From Mycobacterium sp. E2733 (lineage in GTDB: Bacteria; Actinomycetota; Actinomycetes; Mycobacteriales; Mycobacteriaceae), in assembly GCF_001667585.1 (NCBI RefSeq), contig NZ_LZJZ01000033.1, forward strand, positions 1 through 48,630: a stretch of DNA of 48,630 bases, given 5' to 3'. Shown here in pieces: positions 1 through 8,199 of this stretch. Under the pieces are notes generated by a model that was not told the origin of the DNA, ran no database searches, and saw nothing but the letters and a program-made list of their open reading frames with translations. Numbering within the stretch: the first letter of the stretch is position 1; the number at the start of each line of letters is the position of its first letter. Both the position numbers and the translations under genes were made by a program.

Positions 1-66
1 CCGGGCGCCGGTGGTCGTGGTGGCGTAGGTCTCGATCTTGTAGTAGCCGCGCTCGCGCGCCGCCGC
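1..66 (-). CDS. Fragment of saccharopine dehydrogenase-like / trans-acting enoyl reductase family protein (Rv2449c-like), runs off window
   Basis: Read on the minus strand, these bases encode [16 protein letters not shown], which looks like the late-middle part of the saccharopine dehydrogenase-like (trans-acting enoyl reductase) family. In M. tuberculosis the gene immediately downstream of rpfE is such a gene (Rv2449c) on this strand. The reading frame continues off the left edge. Its upstream part should lie at higher coordinates but is replaced by an inverted piece of rpfE, so the 5' end of this gene is missing here. The stretch is very short, so the family assignment is tentative. Confidence 0.4.
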
Positions 67-70
67 GCTG

Positions 71-237
71 GGGCCGGAGGCCCCGCCGCCTCCGCCTGTC
101 CACGCGTACAGCGTGAACTGGGACGCCATCGCGCAGTGCGAGTCGGGTGGCAACTGGTCGATCAGCACCGGTAACGGGTTCTCCGGTGGCCTGCAATTCA
201 CGCCGAGCACCTGGCGCGCCAACGGCGCGTCCGGCGC
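71..237 (+). pseudogene. rpfE: Inverted fragment of rpfE: catalytic Rpf domain without signal peptide or C-terminus
   Basis: The plus strand encodes a proline-rich run ending PPVHAYS, followed by [20 protein letters not shown] and then [18 protein letters not shown]. This is the front two-thirds of the resuscitation-promoting-factor lysozyme-like fold, including the catalytic Glu in CESGGNW. Rpf proteins are secreted muralytic enzymes that help wake dormant cells. The match stops near base 237, so the last part of the domain (the region with the second Cys and the terminal Trp-Pro-Val-Cys) is absent. There is no signal peptide in this orientation. The matching RpfE signal peptide lies immediately downstream on the opposite strand, so this is part of a gene split by an inversion or by a misassembly. 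Not functional as written. Confidence 0.75.
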
Positions 238-357
238 CCCGGCGGGCGCCACGTTGGGGTCGAAGCCCATCGGCTCCGCAGTCGCGGAGGCCGACGGGAT
301 GGTCACGAGGGTGCCCGTGACCGCGGCAAGAACGAGCGTCTTACGGACGTTCTTCAA
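229..357 (-). pseudogene. rpfE: rpfE 5' fragment: secretion signal and start of the linker only
   Basis: A TTG start at 357 (rc of 355-357) is preceded by a GAAAGGAAAG Shine-Dalgarno. It opens the peptide [20 protein letters not shown], continuing [20 protein letters not shown]. This matches the signal peptide and the FDPN-type proline/alanine linker of mycobacterial RpfE (about 170 residues in full). After about residue 43 the similarity ends in a GC-rich palindromic stretch (near 229-245), and the expected Rpf domain is found inverted on the plus strand. The export signal is therefore intact but leads into out-of-family sequence. Either the gene is broken in this strain or the window edge is misassembled. 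Confidence 0.7.
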
Positions 358-603
358 TATCTTTCCTTTCGCGGTGCGCGCGCGCCGAAGTAAGCCCACG
401 GGGGGGTGGGCTGACGGTCTTGGTTGATGCGGAAAACCTGCTTCGGAACGTGCCGACTTGTTCGGCACGACAGCGGTGGGCTCGAATCGCCCGGCAGGGT
501 GCTACCCGCCGGCCGCGGACTGGGCTTCGCCGTCCGCAGCCCCGCTCACACGCGGGTCCGTGATTCTGTTTTCAGTTACTCTTCCGTAACCCGTTGCGGG
601 CTA
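358..603 (-). promoter_or_regulatory. Long hairpin-rich 5' leader of rpfE, candidate riboswitch or structured RNA
   Basis: About 245 bases separate a plausible promoter from the rpfE start and hold several compact stems. AGCCCAC (393-399) pairs with GTGGGCT (406-412) just upstream of the Shine-Dalgarno. GTGCCGA (450-456) pairs with TCGGCAC (462-468). GGCAGGGT (493-500) pairs with ACCCGCC (504-510), with one bulge. GCGGAC (515-520) pairs with GTCCGC (532-537) around an inner GGC/GCC stem. Such density suggests RNA-level control. Actinobacterial rpf genes are known to lie behind c-di-AMP (ydaO) riboswitches, but I cannot match the full consensus here. Confidence 0.4.
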
Positions 604-609
604 ACAGGG

Positions 610-638
610 ACCGTACGAGACCCAGCCGCGTTCGTCAT
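610..638 (-). promoter_or_regulatory. Candidate sigma-A promoter of rpfE
   Basis: On the minus strand, ATGACG (rc of 633-638) and TACGGT (rc of 610-615) are separated by 17 bases. They fit relaxed mycobacterial -35 and TANNNT -10 elements. Transcription would begin near 603 and give the structured leader described separately. Confidence 0.35.
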
Positions 639-1306
639 CTTCGGAAAATGGCCATCTCGTTTCGGTAACGGGGCTATCACGGCGCAATTCCATCGCCATT
701 TCGGCAGGTCAGCAGCGCGTTTTCGGCAGGTACCCAACAATCGCACGGCCCTTCAAATCGTGAGCCGAATCACGCCTATTTTGTGAACTGGCCCACGTAT
801 TTGCGCGACCAGGTTGAGTCGTTGCGGCCCTGATGGACTCGGGTCCGGCATCGCGAAGGGGCGTAGCTTACAACAAGTTACGTTGCTTCGTCACAAGCCA
901 CGCCCGACCATATGTGCGAATTGCGTTGTGCTGCTAGCTAACTTGCATCATTCGAATAAGCACAAGCGCGAGCCGGCGGTGTAGCCGTACCGCCAGCACG
1001 GCTGGTTTCAAAATGCCTTCTGCACAGCATGTTTCGGCCCATCGCTGCCCGTGACCGCGCTCAACGACCACGCAAGGCGACTGCTGCGACGACCGCCTCC
1101 CATCGACCGTCCGATTTGGCGACACCAATTTGCTGACGAGGTCTGGGATTTCGTTCACACCAGGTGCAGAGCCGCCCGCGGTCTCCGATGAAGCCGGGAT
1201 CAATGGACCTGAAATCCCCGGTGTGACAACAGATCACGATGCGGATCCTCAATTCCGCGGCGCGTCAACAAGCCATTATCAATGGCGTAAAAGGAGAACT
1301 CGTCTT
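639..1306. other. Intergenic stretch between the rpfE promoter and the mobA end, no convincing gene
   Basis: About 670 bases with lower GC than the flanks. Short open frames exist on both strands but lack mycobacterial codon bias, a recognisable domain or a consistent ribosome binding site. M. tuberculosis carries two small unknown genes (Rv2451, Rv2452c) in the equivalent place. I cannot support an orthologue of either here. Confidence 0.5.
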
Positions 1307-1459
1307 ATGTCGAATAGGCTTGCGCATTCTCCGGCGTGGTCGCAACGCCCGAGTATTTACGCAGAATTTATCTGGCGCGGTTCAGGCCGCGACCGGCTCG
1401 TGCGTGCTGTCGTCAGCCACGCGGCTGTGCGAGGGCACGGAGCTCGGCATCGGTGTTGA
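1307..1459 (+). CDS. Possible small unknown protein with a strong ribosome binding site
   Basis: An AAAGGAGAA motif at about 1290-1298 lies 8-9 bases before an ATG at 1307, an unusually good Shine-Dalgarno for this genome. The frame encodes 50 residues, starting [16 protein letters not shown], and stops inside the 3' end of the convergent mobA gene. No family is recognised. The overlap with mobA and the arginine-rich C-terminus, typical of a shadow of the mobA frame, suggest either a truncated older gene whose 5' end survives, or a chance combination. Only the start region is persuasive. Confidence 0.22.
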   Translation: MSNRLAHSPAWSQRPSIYAEFIWRGSGRDRLVRAVVSHAAVRGHGARHRC

Positions 1460-2018
1460 CATTGGTCAGCCACCGCGAATTCGACGTCACGATGCGTTGG
1501 GCATCCGATGAGTCAACCAAGGCGCGCATCTTGCGCTCGCCGGCGCCCACCAACACATCGACTCGGTCAGCCAGGTCCGTCCGGTACACCGCGGCCAGAT
1601 AGTGGTCCTGACCGTCCCACGGCAGCACCACTTCGGCACCGGTCTCCAGCGCACGGCGGACGAGGTCGTCGATGAGTTCGACGGCCAGGAGCGGCATGTC
1701 GACGGCGCACACGAAGGCGAGCCGGGCACCGGCGTCGGCGGCCGCGTGCAGCGCCCGCCCCGTCGCCGGCAACGGACCCAGGCCGCGCAGTTCGTCGCGC
1801 ATGACCCGAGCCTGCAATTCGGGCAACGGCTGCCCTTGAGCGGCCATGACAAGCACTGGGTCGCAACGCTGTTTAAGGATGCCGACTACGTGTTCGACCA
1901 TCGTGGTTGCGTCGGAGCCCGCGGCCCCGGGGACCGGGAGGCTGGCTTTGTCACGCCCCATCCGTTGCGATGCACCGCCGGCGAGCACTACGCCGGCCAG
2001 TGAACTCGTTTCGCCCAC
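1413..2018 (-). CDS. mobA: Molybdenum cofactor guanylyltransferase MobA
   Basis: Transfers GMP from GTP to molybdopterin to make the guanine-dinucleotide cofactor used by some molybdoenzymes, in the cytosol. The 201-residue product carries the nucleotidyltransferase signature [20 protein letters not shown] near the N-terminus (GTP binding and catalytic Lys). Further in are [20 protein letters not shown] and the metal-binding [13 protein letters not shown] at 2018 is chosen as start because it lies one base after the korB stop (TGA-C-GTG) and gives the family length. The open frame extends further upstream, but only in korB's shadow. It is probably translated as the last gene after korA-korB, although a cofactor gene has no obvious functional tie to them. 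Confidence 0.9.
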   Translation of the reverse strand: MGETSSLAGVVLAGGASQRMGRDKASLPVPGAAGSDATTMVEHVVGILKQRCDPVLVMAAQGQPLPELQARVMRDELRGLGPLPATGRALHAAADAGARLAFVCAVDMPLLAVELIDDLVRRALETGAEVVLPWDGQDHYLAAVYRTDLADRVDVLVGAGERKMRALVDSSDAQRIVTSNSRWLTNVNTDAELRALAQPRG

Positions 2019-2019
2019 G

Positions 2020-3111
2020 TCAGTCGACGGTCCAGGTGTCGCGCCCACGCAGCAGCGATTGCAGGGCGGCGGCGTCAAACGGCTTGGCGGCGCGGGCGGC
2101 CTGCACCTGGGAGCGCGCCGCGTCGTCGTAGGTGGGCCGGCTGACATTCCGGAAGATACCCAGCACGGTGTGCTCGAGATTCTGGTCGGACAGCCGCGAC
2201 AGCGCGAAGGCGTATGCCGAGTCGTCGGTGTGCGCGTCGTGCACCATGATCTCGTCCACGGCCACGTCGGCGGTCTTGGCGAACTCGAGGCCGAAGCCCG
2301 ACTTCACCACGCAGTACTCACCGTCCGCGCCAAAAGTGATCGGCTCACCGTGGCGGATGTTGACCACCCGCTCCTCCGCACCCTCCTTGCGCAGCACGTC
2401 GAAGGAGCCGTCGTTGAAAATCGGGCAGTCCTGCAGGATTTCGACCACCGCGGCACCGCGGTGCTCGGCAGCGGCGCGCAACACCTCGGTCAGTCCGTTG
2501 CGGTCGGAGTCGAGTGCGCGGCCGACGAACGTCGCTTCAGCGCCCAGCGCCAATGACACCGGATTGAACGGGTGGTCCAGCGATCCCATCGGGGTCGACT
2601 TGGTGACCTTGCCGACCTCCGACGTCGGCGAGTACTGGCCCTTGGTCAGCCCGTAGATCCGGTTGTTGAACAACAGGATCGTGATGTTGACGTTGCGGCG
2701 CAGCGCGTGGATCAGGTGGTTGCCGCCGATCGACAACGCGTCGCCGTCACCGGTGACCACCCACACCGACAGGTCCTCGCGGGCCAGCGCCAGGCCGGTC
2801 GCGATGGCCGGCGCGCGGCCGTGGATCGAGTGAAACCCGTAGGTCTCCAAGTAATACGGGAACCGGCTCGAGCAACCGATGCCGCTGATGAACACGATGT
2901 TCTCGCGACGCAGCCCGAGCTCGGGCAGGAAGTTACGGATCGTGTTGAGGATGACGTAGTCCCCACACCCGGGACACCAGCGGACCTCTTGGTCACTGGT
3001 GAAGTCCTTGCCCTTCTGCGGCTGATCCGTGGTCGGCACACCGTCGTTCTTCTTCAGCCTCGGGGTCAGCCCGAGGTCGGTGCCCGCCAGGTTTCCCATC
3101 AGGTCGGTCAT
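2020..3111 (-). CDS. korB: 2-oxoglutarate:ferredoxin oxidoreductase beta subunit KorB
   Basis: Beta subunit of the CoA-dependent 2-oxoglutarate:ferredoxin oxidoreductase, which decarboxylates 2-oxoglutarate to succinyl-CoA and passes electrons to ferredoxin. It is a TCA-cycle alternative to the dehydrogenase complex in mycobacteria. The 363 residues include [15 protein letters not shown] (beta-subunit Cys motif), [11 protein letters not shown] and the thiamine-diphosphate/Mg motif [20 protein letters not shown]. The ATG at 3111 overlaps the korA stop by four bases (ATGA), so the two subunits are translationally coupled. The longer upstream open frame lies inside korA and is rejected. I see only the CPGC cysteines, not a full clostridial-type ferredoxin domain, as expected for the short beta subunit. 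Confidence 0.93.
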   Translation of the reverse strand: MTDLMGNLAGTDLGLTPRLKKNDGVPTTDQPQKGKDFTSDQEVRWCPGCGDYVILNTIRNFLPELGLRRENIVFISGIGCSSRFPYYLETYGFHSIHGRAPAIATGLALAREDLSVWVVTGDGDALSIGGNHLIHALRRNVNITILLFNNRIYGLTKGQYSPTSEVGKVTKSTPMGSLDHPFNPVSLALGAEATFVGRALDSDRNGLTEVLRAAAEHRGAAVVEILQDCPIFNDGSFDVLRKEGAEERVVNIRHGEPITFGADGEYCVVKSGFGLEFAKTADVAVDEIMVHDAHTDDSAYAFALSRLSDQNLEHTVLGIFRNVSRPTYDDAARSQVQAARAAKPFDAAALQSLLRGRDTWTVD

Positions 3112-5096
3112 TCGATAGCTCCCGCTCCAACCGTTGCTGCCGCCATTCTTGCGACCATCGTCTTGTCTTGCTCGATTTCGGCCAGCGTGCCGCCCTGCGC
3201 GGCCCGGATGACGCGCCCGATCTCGTCGGCGAGGAACGCGACGCCTTGAACCTTGCTGACCGATTGGACATCCACCAGGTACTTGCCGCGGAGTAACAAC
3301 GCAAGCTGGCCCAGGTTCATCTCCGGGCACACCACCATCGGGTAACGCCGCAACACATCGCCCAGGTTCGCCGGGAACGGGTTCAGGTAGCGCAGGTGGG
3401 CGTGCGCGACCTTGACGCCCTTGCGCCGCGCGCGCCGGCAGGCTTCGCCGATCGGGCCATACGAGCTGCCCCAGCCGATCAGCAGCAACTCGGCGTCTCC
3501 GGTCGGGTCGTCGACCTCGAGGTCGGGAACCGAGATGCCGTCAATCTTGGCCTGGCGCAACCGAACCATGAGGTCGTGGTTGACCGGCTCGTAGGAGATG
3601 GCGCCCGAGCCGTTGGCCGCTTCCAGGCCACCGATCCGGTGCTCGAGGCCCGGAGTACCCGGAACGGCGAATTGGCGCGCGAGCGTCTCCGGATCGCGGT
3701 TGTACGGCTGGAACGGCTCGTCCGGCTTGGCGAACGTGTGCTTGATCGGCTGCAGCGCGCCGACGTCCGGAATGCGCCACGGCTCCGAACCGTTGGCGAT
3801 CGCGCCGTCGGACAGGACGATCACCGGGGTGTGATACGAGACCGCGATGCGCACCGCCTCGAGCGCGGTTTCGAAGCAGTCGGACGGCGAGCGTGGGGCC
3901 AGCACGGCAACCGGCGACTCCCCGTTGCGGCCGAACAACGCCTGCAGCAGGTCGGCCTGTTCGGTCTTGGTCGGCAGGCCGGTCGAGGGCCCGCCACGCT
4001 GAACGTCGATGACGAGCAGAGGCAATTCGGTCATCACCGCGAGCCCCAACGCCTCGGACTTCAACGAGATCCCCGGGCCCGACGTGCTCGTGACGCCGAG
4101 GGCACCGCCGTACGAGGCGCCGATCGCGGCGCAGATGCCGCCGATCTCGTCCTCGGCCTGGAAGGTGATGACGTTGAAGTTCTTGTGCTTGGACAGCTCG
4201 TGCAGGATGTCCGACGCCGGCGTGATCGGGTAACTGCCCAGCACCACCGGGATGTCGGCCAGCTGACCCGCCGCGACGATGCCGTAGGCCATCGCGCTGT
4301 TGCCGGAAATTTGGCGGTATTCGCCGGTCGGCAAGGTCGCCCGCGAGACCTCGTAGGTGGTGCCGAACGCCTCGGTCGTTTCGCCGTAGTTCCAGCCCGC
4401 CTTGAGCGCCAAGACGTTGGCTTCGGCGATATCCGGCTTGCGGGCGAACTTCTCCCGGATGAACTTCTCGCTGGTCTCGATGGGGCGGCCGTACATCCAC
4501 GACAGCAGGCCCAGCGCGAACATGTTCTTGGCGCGCTGGCCGTCCTTCTTCGACGCGCCGATCGCCTCGACGGCGCCCAGCGTCAGCGTGGTCATCGCGA
4601 CGGAATGCACGACATAGTCGGACAACTCGTCGGACTCGAGGGGGTTCGTTACGTACCCGACCTTGGTCAGGTTGCGCTTGGTGAACTCGTCGGAGTTGGC
4701 GATCACCATGCCGCCGCGCGGCAGGTCGCCCAGGTTGGCCTTGAGCGCCGCCGGATTCATCGCGACGAGCACGTCGGGGCGGTCACCGGCGGTGAGGATG
4801 TCGTAGTCGGCGATTTGGATCTGGAAGGACGAGACCCCGGGCAGGGTGCCTGCGGGCGCGCGGATCTCAGCGGGATAGTTCGGCTGGGTCGCCAGGTCGT
4901 TGCCGAAAAGCGCTGCCTCCGAGGTGAACCGGTCGCCGGTCAGCTGCATACCGTCACCGGAGTCGCCGGCGAAGCGAATGACCACTTGTTCCAGGCGGCG
5001 GCGGTCAGAGCCGCCACCGGAAGGCGACCCGTTCGAGCCGTTGTGAGAATCAGACCCGGCTCCGCTGCCGTTCGGATCCACGTATCCGCCTTCCAT
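3108..5096 (-). CDS. korA: 2-oxoglutarate:ferredoxin oxidoreductase alpha subunit KorA (gamma-alpha fusion)
   Basis: The 662-residue partner of KorB. An N-terminal gamma domain (about residues 35-210) contains VVIRFAGDSGDGMQLTGDRF and AEIRAPAGTLPGVSSFQIQI. It is followed by the pyrimidine-binding/transketolase-like domain with GSYPITPASDILHELSK, FQAEDEIGGICAAIGASYGG and TSTSGPGISLKSEALGLAVM. The C-terminal domain has LLLIGWGSSYGPIGEACRRA. This gamma-alpha order is the usual actinobacterial arrangement. The Gly/Ser-rich first 30 residues are low complexity, so the exact start is uncertain; a GTG at codon 6 (VDPNG) is an alternative. The 226-base gap upstream holds strong inverted repeats, suggesting korAB has its own promoter. 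Confidence 0.93.
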   Translation of the reverse strand: MEGGYVDPNGSGAGSDSHNGSNGSPSGGGSDRRRLEQVVIRFAGDSGDGMQLTGDRFTSEAALFGNDLATQPNYPAEIRAPAGTLPGVSSFQIQIADYDILTAGDRPDVLVAMNPAALKANLGDLPRGGMVIANSDEFTKRNLTKVGYVTNPLESDELSDYVVHSVAMTTLTLGAVEAIGASKKDGQRAKNMFALGLLSWMYGRPIETSEKFIREKFARKPDIAEANVLALKAGWNYGETTEAFGTTYEVSRATLPTGEYRQISGNSAMAYGIVAAGQLADIPVVLGSYPITPASDILHELSKHKNFNVITFQAEDEIGGICAAIGASYGGALGVTSTSGPGISLKSEALGLAVMTELPLLVIDVQRGGPSTGLPTKTEQADLLQALFGRNGESPVAVLAPRSPSDCFETALEAVRIAVSYHTPVIVLSDGAIANGSEPWRIPDVGALQPIKHTFAKPDEPFQPYNRDPETLARQFAVPGTPGLEHRIGGLEAANGSGAISYEPVNHDLMVRLRQAKIDGISVPDLEVDDPTGDAELLLIGWGSSYGPIGEACRRARRKGVKVAHAHLRYLNPFPANLGDVLRRYPMVVCPEMNLGQLALLLRGKYLVDVQSVSKVQGVAFLADEIGRVIRAAQGGTLAEIEQDKTMVARMAAATVGAGAIE

Positions 5097-5252
5097 TCGT
5101 TATCCGGATAGGCACTTCGCTGGAGCTTTAGGTTACGCGCTGTTCAAGCGAGTCCATCGCCCTCGAGCTGTGTGTCACTAGTGGTACCAATTATGGCACT
5201 TCTTTAAGACTCTCTAAGACGAGAATGATCGTCTCTAAACCATTACACGCAG

Positions 5253-5272
5253 CGGTTTTACACCTAAAACCG
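5253..5272. repeat. Perfect inverted repeat upstream of korA
   Basis: CGGTTTTA (5253-5260) and TAAAACCG (5265-5272) form 8-base perfect arms around CACC. It is AT-rich for this genome and lies in the intergenic region between the MFS gene end and korA, about 160 bases before the korA start. It could be a repressor operator or a small hairpin. Confidence 0.45.
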
Positions 5273-5305
5273 ATGTCAGCCGGGGGACGGTGGCGCCGAC
5301 CATCC

Positions 5306-5329
5306 AAAAGTGTGGTATTGGTCACTTTT
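5306..5329 (-). terminator. Hairpin overlapping the MFS stop codon, possible terminator
   Basis: AAAAGTG (5306-5312) and CACTTTT (5323-5329) are 7-base perfect arms around a 10-base loop. They span the stop codon of the MFS gene (5322-5324). There is no long U tract, as is common in mycobacteria. It may separate transcription of the clpX-MFS unit from korAB. Confidence 0.3.
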
Positions 5330-6578
5330 GCGCGGCGGCGGCCGATTCTCTCGGCGCCGTTTCCGGCATCGCGATCAGGTACAGGAAGAAGCCCGCGCCC
5401 GCGAGCGCTCCCAGGAAAGCGAAGGCGGCGTTGTAGCCGCCGGCCACCACGATCCAGCCCGCAACGAGGTTGGACACGGAGGCGCCTATCCCGGTCGCGG
5501 CCGTCACGGCGCCGAGACTGACGTTGAACCGGCCGCTGCCGTGCGTTACGTCCTGGACCACGAGCGGAAAGAGCGCGCCGAACACGCCGGCCCCGATGCC
5601 GTCCAGCAACTGCACGCCGACCAACCAGTACGGGTTGCCGGACACGGTGTAGAGAAATCCACGGGCGGCCAAGACCGCGAAACCAACCAGGAAGATCGGC
5701 TTTCGTCCCCACGAATCGGCCTTGGCTCCGGCAAAGTACGCCACCGGCACCATGACCACCTGGGCGGCGACGATGCAACCGGCCATCAGCGCGGTCCCGA
5801 CGTCCTTGTTGTGCAGCGCCAGCAGCTGGCCGACCAGCGGCAGCATGGCCGCATTGGCGAAGTGGAAGGCGATGACCGTCGCGGCGAAGGTCATCAGCCT
5901 GCGGTTGTGCAGCAGCGTCGCCATCCGGGACGGCGTCTCGTGCGGCCCGCCCGGCACGTGGTCCATGCCCCGGGCGACGTCATGGTCGATCGCGTCGCCC
6001 GGAATCCGCAGCGTCGCAAGCACACTGGCGGCCGCCATGACGGCAAGCACCCAGAACACCACCACCGGCCCGAAGAAGTAGGCCAGCCCGCCGGTGATGG
6101 CGGCGGCCGACGCGTTCCCCGCGTGGTTGAACGACTCGTTGCGTCCGATTCGGCGGGAGAAGAACCGGGGGCCCACGACGCCCAAGGTGATCGCGGCCAG
6201 CGCCGGGGCGAAGACCGAGCCGGCGATGCCGGTGAGGGCCTGCAAGACCGAGATCGAGTAGAAGCCCGGGAACAACGGCATCGCCAACGAACCGGCCGTG
6301 ATGGTCAACGCGCCGGCGATGACCAGGGCCCGCTTGGCCGTGCTCCGGTCCACCAACGCGCCGGCCGGCGCCTGCGCGACGATGGCCCCGATCCCCCCGA
6401 CCGCCATGACGAACCCGATCGACGCCTGATCCCAGTGGTGGGCCAGCAGCAGATAGATCGAGAGGTAGGGGCCCAGCCCGTCGCGGACGTCGGCCAGCAG
6501 GAAGTTCAGCAGGTCCAGCGCGCGCGTAAGCCGGCGCGGTACGGGGCTGGGGGTGGCAGCGGCGGCCGGCATGCGCAT
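5322..6578 (-). CDS. Major facilitator superfamily transporter (Rv2456c-like)
   Basis: A 418-residue integral membrane protein with about 12 hydrophobic spans and typical MFS features: DGLGPYLSIYLLL in the first span region, APAGALVDRSTAKRALVIAG in the cytoplasmic loop between spans 2 and 3 (D-R-x4-R pattern) and FAGAKADSWGRKPIFLVGFA as the equivalent loop in the second half. The substrate is unknown. It follows clpX by 38 bases on the same strand. The first ATG (6578) lies inside a perfect hairpin, and a second in-frame ATG (6572) follows at once, so the real start could be either. There is no clear Shine-Dalgarno. The conserved position between clpX and korA is inherited from the mycobacterial ancestor and gives no functional hint. 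Confidence 0.8.
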   Translation of the reverse strand: MRMPAAAATPSPVPRRLTRALDLLNFLLADVRDGLGPYLSIYLLLAHHWDQASIGFVMAVGGIGAIVAQAPAGALVDRSTAKRALVIAGALTITAGSLAMPLFPGFYSISVLQALTGIAGSVFAPALAAITLGVVGPRFFSRRIGRNESFNHAGNASAAAITGGLAYFFGPVVVFWVLAVMAAASVLATLRIPGDAIDHDVARGMDHVPGGPHETPSRMATLLHNRRLMTFAATVIAFHFANAAMLPLVGQLLALHNKDVGTALMAGCIVAAQVVMVPVAYFAGAKADSWGRKPIFLVGFAVLAARGFLYTVSGNPYWLVGVQLLDGIGAGVFGALFPLVVQDVTHGSGRFNVSLGAVTAATGIGASVSNLVAGWIVVAGGYNAAFAFLGALAGAGFFLYLIAMPETAPRESAAAAQK

Positions 6579-6595
6579 CTAGTACCCAGATGCGC
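6573..6595 (-). promoter_or_regulatory. Perfect 8-base inverted repeat covering the MFS start codon
   Basis: On the minus strand GCGCATCT, loop GGGTACT, then AGATGCGC. The right arm contains the first ATG of the MFS gene and is followed immediately by a second ATG. It sits 22 bases after the clpX stop. It could be a start-occluding RNA hairpin, a dyad operator or a weak clpX terminator. Confidence 0.45.
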
Positions 6596-6616
6596 GGCCG
6601 CTCGACCGCCGAGGTG

Positions 6617-7897
6617 TTAGGCGCTCTTGTCGCGACGCTCGGTGCGCGACGGCTTGCGCGGCACGATCGTCGGCAGCACGTTGTCCTGCACCGTCTCCTT
6701 GGTCACCACGACCTTGGCGACGTCGTCGCGGCTCGGGATGTCATACATCACCGGCAGCAGGACTTCTTCCATGATGGCGCGCAGACCACGGGCGCCCGTG
6801 CCGCGGTGGATGGCCTGGTCGGCGATCGCCTCCAGCGCGTCGTCGGTGAATTCGAGCTCGACGCCGTCCATCTCGAACAGCCGGGTGTACTGCTTGACCA
6901 GAGCGTTCTTCGGCTCGGACAGGATCTTGACCAACGACTCCCGGTCCAGGTTGGTCACCGAAGCGACCACCGGCAGCCGGCCGATGAACTCGGGGATCAG
7001 GCCGAACTTGATCAGGTCCTCGGGCATGACTTCGGCGAAGTGGTCGGTGGTGTCGATCTCGGCCTTCGAGCGCACCTCGGCGCCGAAGCCCAGGCCGCGC
7101 TTGCCGACGCGCTCGTAGATGATCTTCTCCAGGCCGGCGAACGCCCCCGCGACGATGAATAGCACGTTGGTGGTGTCGATCTGGATGAACTCTTGGTGCG
7201 GGTGCTTGCGGCCGCCCTGTGGGGGAACCGACGCTTGGGTGCCCTCCAGGATTTTCAACAGGGCCTGCTGAACACCCTCGCCGGAGACGTCGCGGGTAAT
7301 CGACGGGTTCTCGCTCTTGCGGGCGATCTTGTCGACTTCGTCGATGTAGATGATTCCGGTCTCGGCGCGCTTGACGTCGTAGTCGGCGGCCTGGATGAGT
7401 TTGAGCAGAATGTTTTCGACGTCCTCACCGACATAACCGGCTTCGGTCAGTGCGGTGGCGTCGGCGATGGCGAACGGGACGTTGAGCATCTTGGCGAGCG
7501 TCTGGGCCAGGTAGGTCTTGCCACAGCCGGTTGGCCCCAGCATCAAGATGTTGGACTTGGTCAGCTCAACCGGCTCGTGCCGGGAGTCGCGTCCCTTCTC
7601 CCCCGCCTGGATGCGCTTGTAGTGGTTGTAGACGGCGACGGCCAGCGTCCGCTTGGCGGTGTCCTGCCCGATGACGTAGCCCTCCAAGAACTCCCGAATC
7701 TCAACCGGCTTGGGAAGTTCGTCAAGCTTGACGTCGTCGGCGTCGGCCAGCTCCTCTTCGATGATCTCGTTACAGAGGTCAATGCACTCGTCGCAGATGT
7801 ATACACCGGGGCCAGCAATGAGTTTCTTGACCTGCTTCTGGCTCTTCCCGCAGAACGAGCACTTCAGCAGGTCACCGCCGTCTCCGATGCGCGCCAT
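6617..7897 (-). CDS. clpX: ATP-dependent Clp protease ATP-binding subunit ClpX
   Basis: AAA+ unfoldase that feeds tagged substrates to the ClpP1P2 peptidase. The product is 426 residues. An N-terminal C4 zinc-binding domain (C13, C16, C35, C38) is followed by Walker A GPTGCGKT, pore loop GYVGED, Walker [11 protein letters not shown], the sensor/RKH region [14 protein letters not shown], and the ClpP-docking loop [10 protein letters not shown] (the IGF-loop equivalent, Leu instead of Ile as in other mycobacteria). The C-terminal small domain includes [16 protein letters not shown]. The ATG at 7897 matches the family start. It is separate from clpP1P2, with mmuM in between on the opposite strand. 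Confidence 0.97.
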   Translation of the reverse strand: MARIGDGGDLLKCSFCGKSQKQVKKLIAGPGVYICDECIDLCNEIIEEELADADDVKLDELPKPVEIREFLEGYVIGQDTAKRTLAVAVYNHYKRIQAGEKGRDSRHEPVELTKSNILMLGPTGCGKTYLAQTLAKMLNVPFAIADATALTEAGYVGEDVENILLKLIQAADYDVKRAETGIIYIDEVDKIARKSENPSITRDVSGEGVQQALLKILEGTQASVPPQGGRKHPHQEFIQIDTTNVLFIVAGAFAGLEKIIYERVGKRGLGFGAEVRSKAEIDTTDHFAEVMPEDLIKFGLIPEFIGRLPVVASVTNLDRESLVKILSEPKNALVKQYTRLFEMDGVELEFTDDALEAIADQAIHRGTGARGLRAIMEEVLLPVMYDIPSRDDVAKVVVTKETVQDNVLPTIVPRKPSRTERRDKSA

Positions 7898-8024
7898 GGT
7901 GCTGAGGGCCTACTTCCTTTTCGCCGTTCGTCTTGCTGTGCCGCATGTATGCCCCGACGCTACCCGCTAGATCGGGCCCGACGCGACCATTAAGGCCGAA
8001 TCGCGTCGGTGGTATTCATGCTGT

Positions 8025-8053
8025 CCGTCTGGATGAAACATATAGCCAGACGG
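8025..8053. repeat. Perfect inverted repeat between clpX and mmuM
   Basis: CCGTCTGG (8025-8032) and CCAGACGG (8046-8053) are perfect 8-base arms with a 13-base AT-rich spacer, in the divergent intergenic region 7898-8211. A second, looser dyad (GACGCGA 7980-7986 and TCGCGTC 8001-8007) and an AAAGAC/GTCTTT pair (8069-8091) lie nearby. It is a candidate operator for clpX, mmuM or both; no known regulator motif is recognised. Confidence 0.45.
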
Positions 8054-8199
8054 CGCCCGTCACTCGCGAAAGACGCGCTTTGCGTGTCTTTGGCGTGTCG
8101 CGGTCGTAACCCAACCGAGGCTGGTGCGCCGACCGATTCCCACTTCAGCTGGAGATGCCGACCCCGGTGGAGGATGGGCAGATCCCCAAGAAATCACCC

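Noticed and set aside
358..603. Firm call of a c-di-AMP (ydaO) riboswitch
   Set aside because: Only scattered similarity to the consensus; the diagnostic conserved blocks could not be matched in order.
424..786. A 120-codon plus-strand frame at the place of Rv2451
   Set aside because: It covers the antisense of the rpfE leader and promoter, has no Shine-Dalgarno and no codon bias; I cannot link it to Rv2451.
2019..2147. Longer N-terminus for mobA
   Set aside because: The extension lies wholly in the korB coding end, is Pro/Arg-rich shadow sequence, and a GTG one base after the korB stop gives the family length.
3396..5111. A 571-codon plus-strand frame opposite korA
   Set aside because: Arg/Gly/Val-rich shadow of korA without any recognisable motif.
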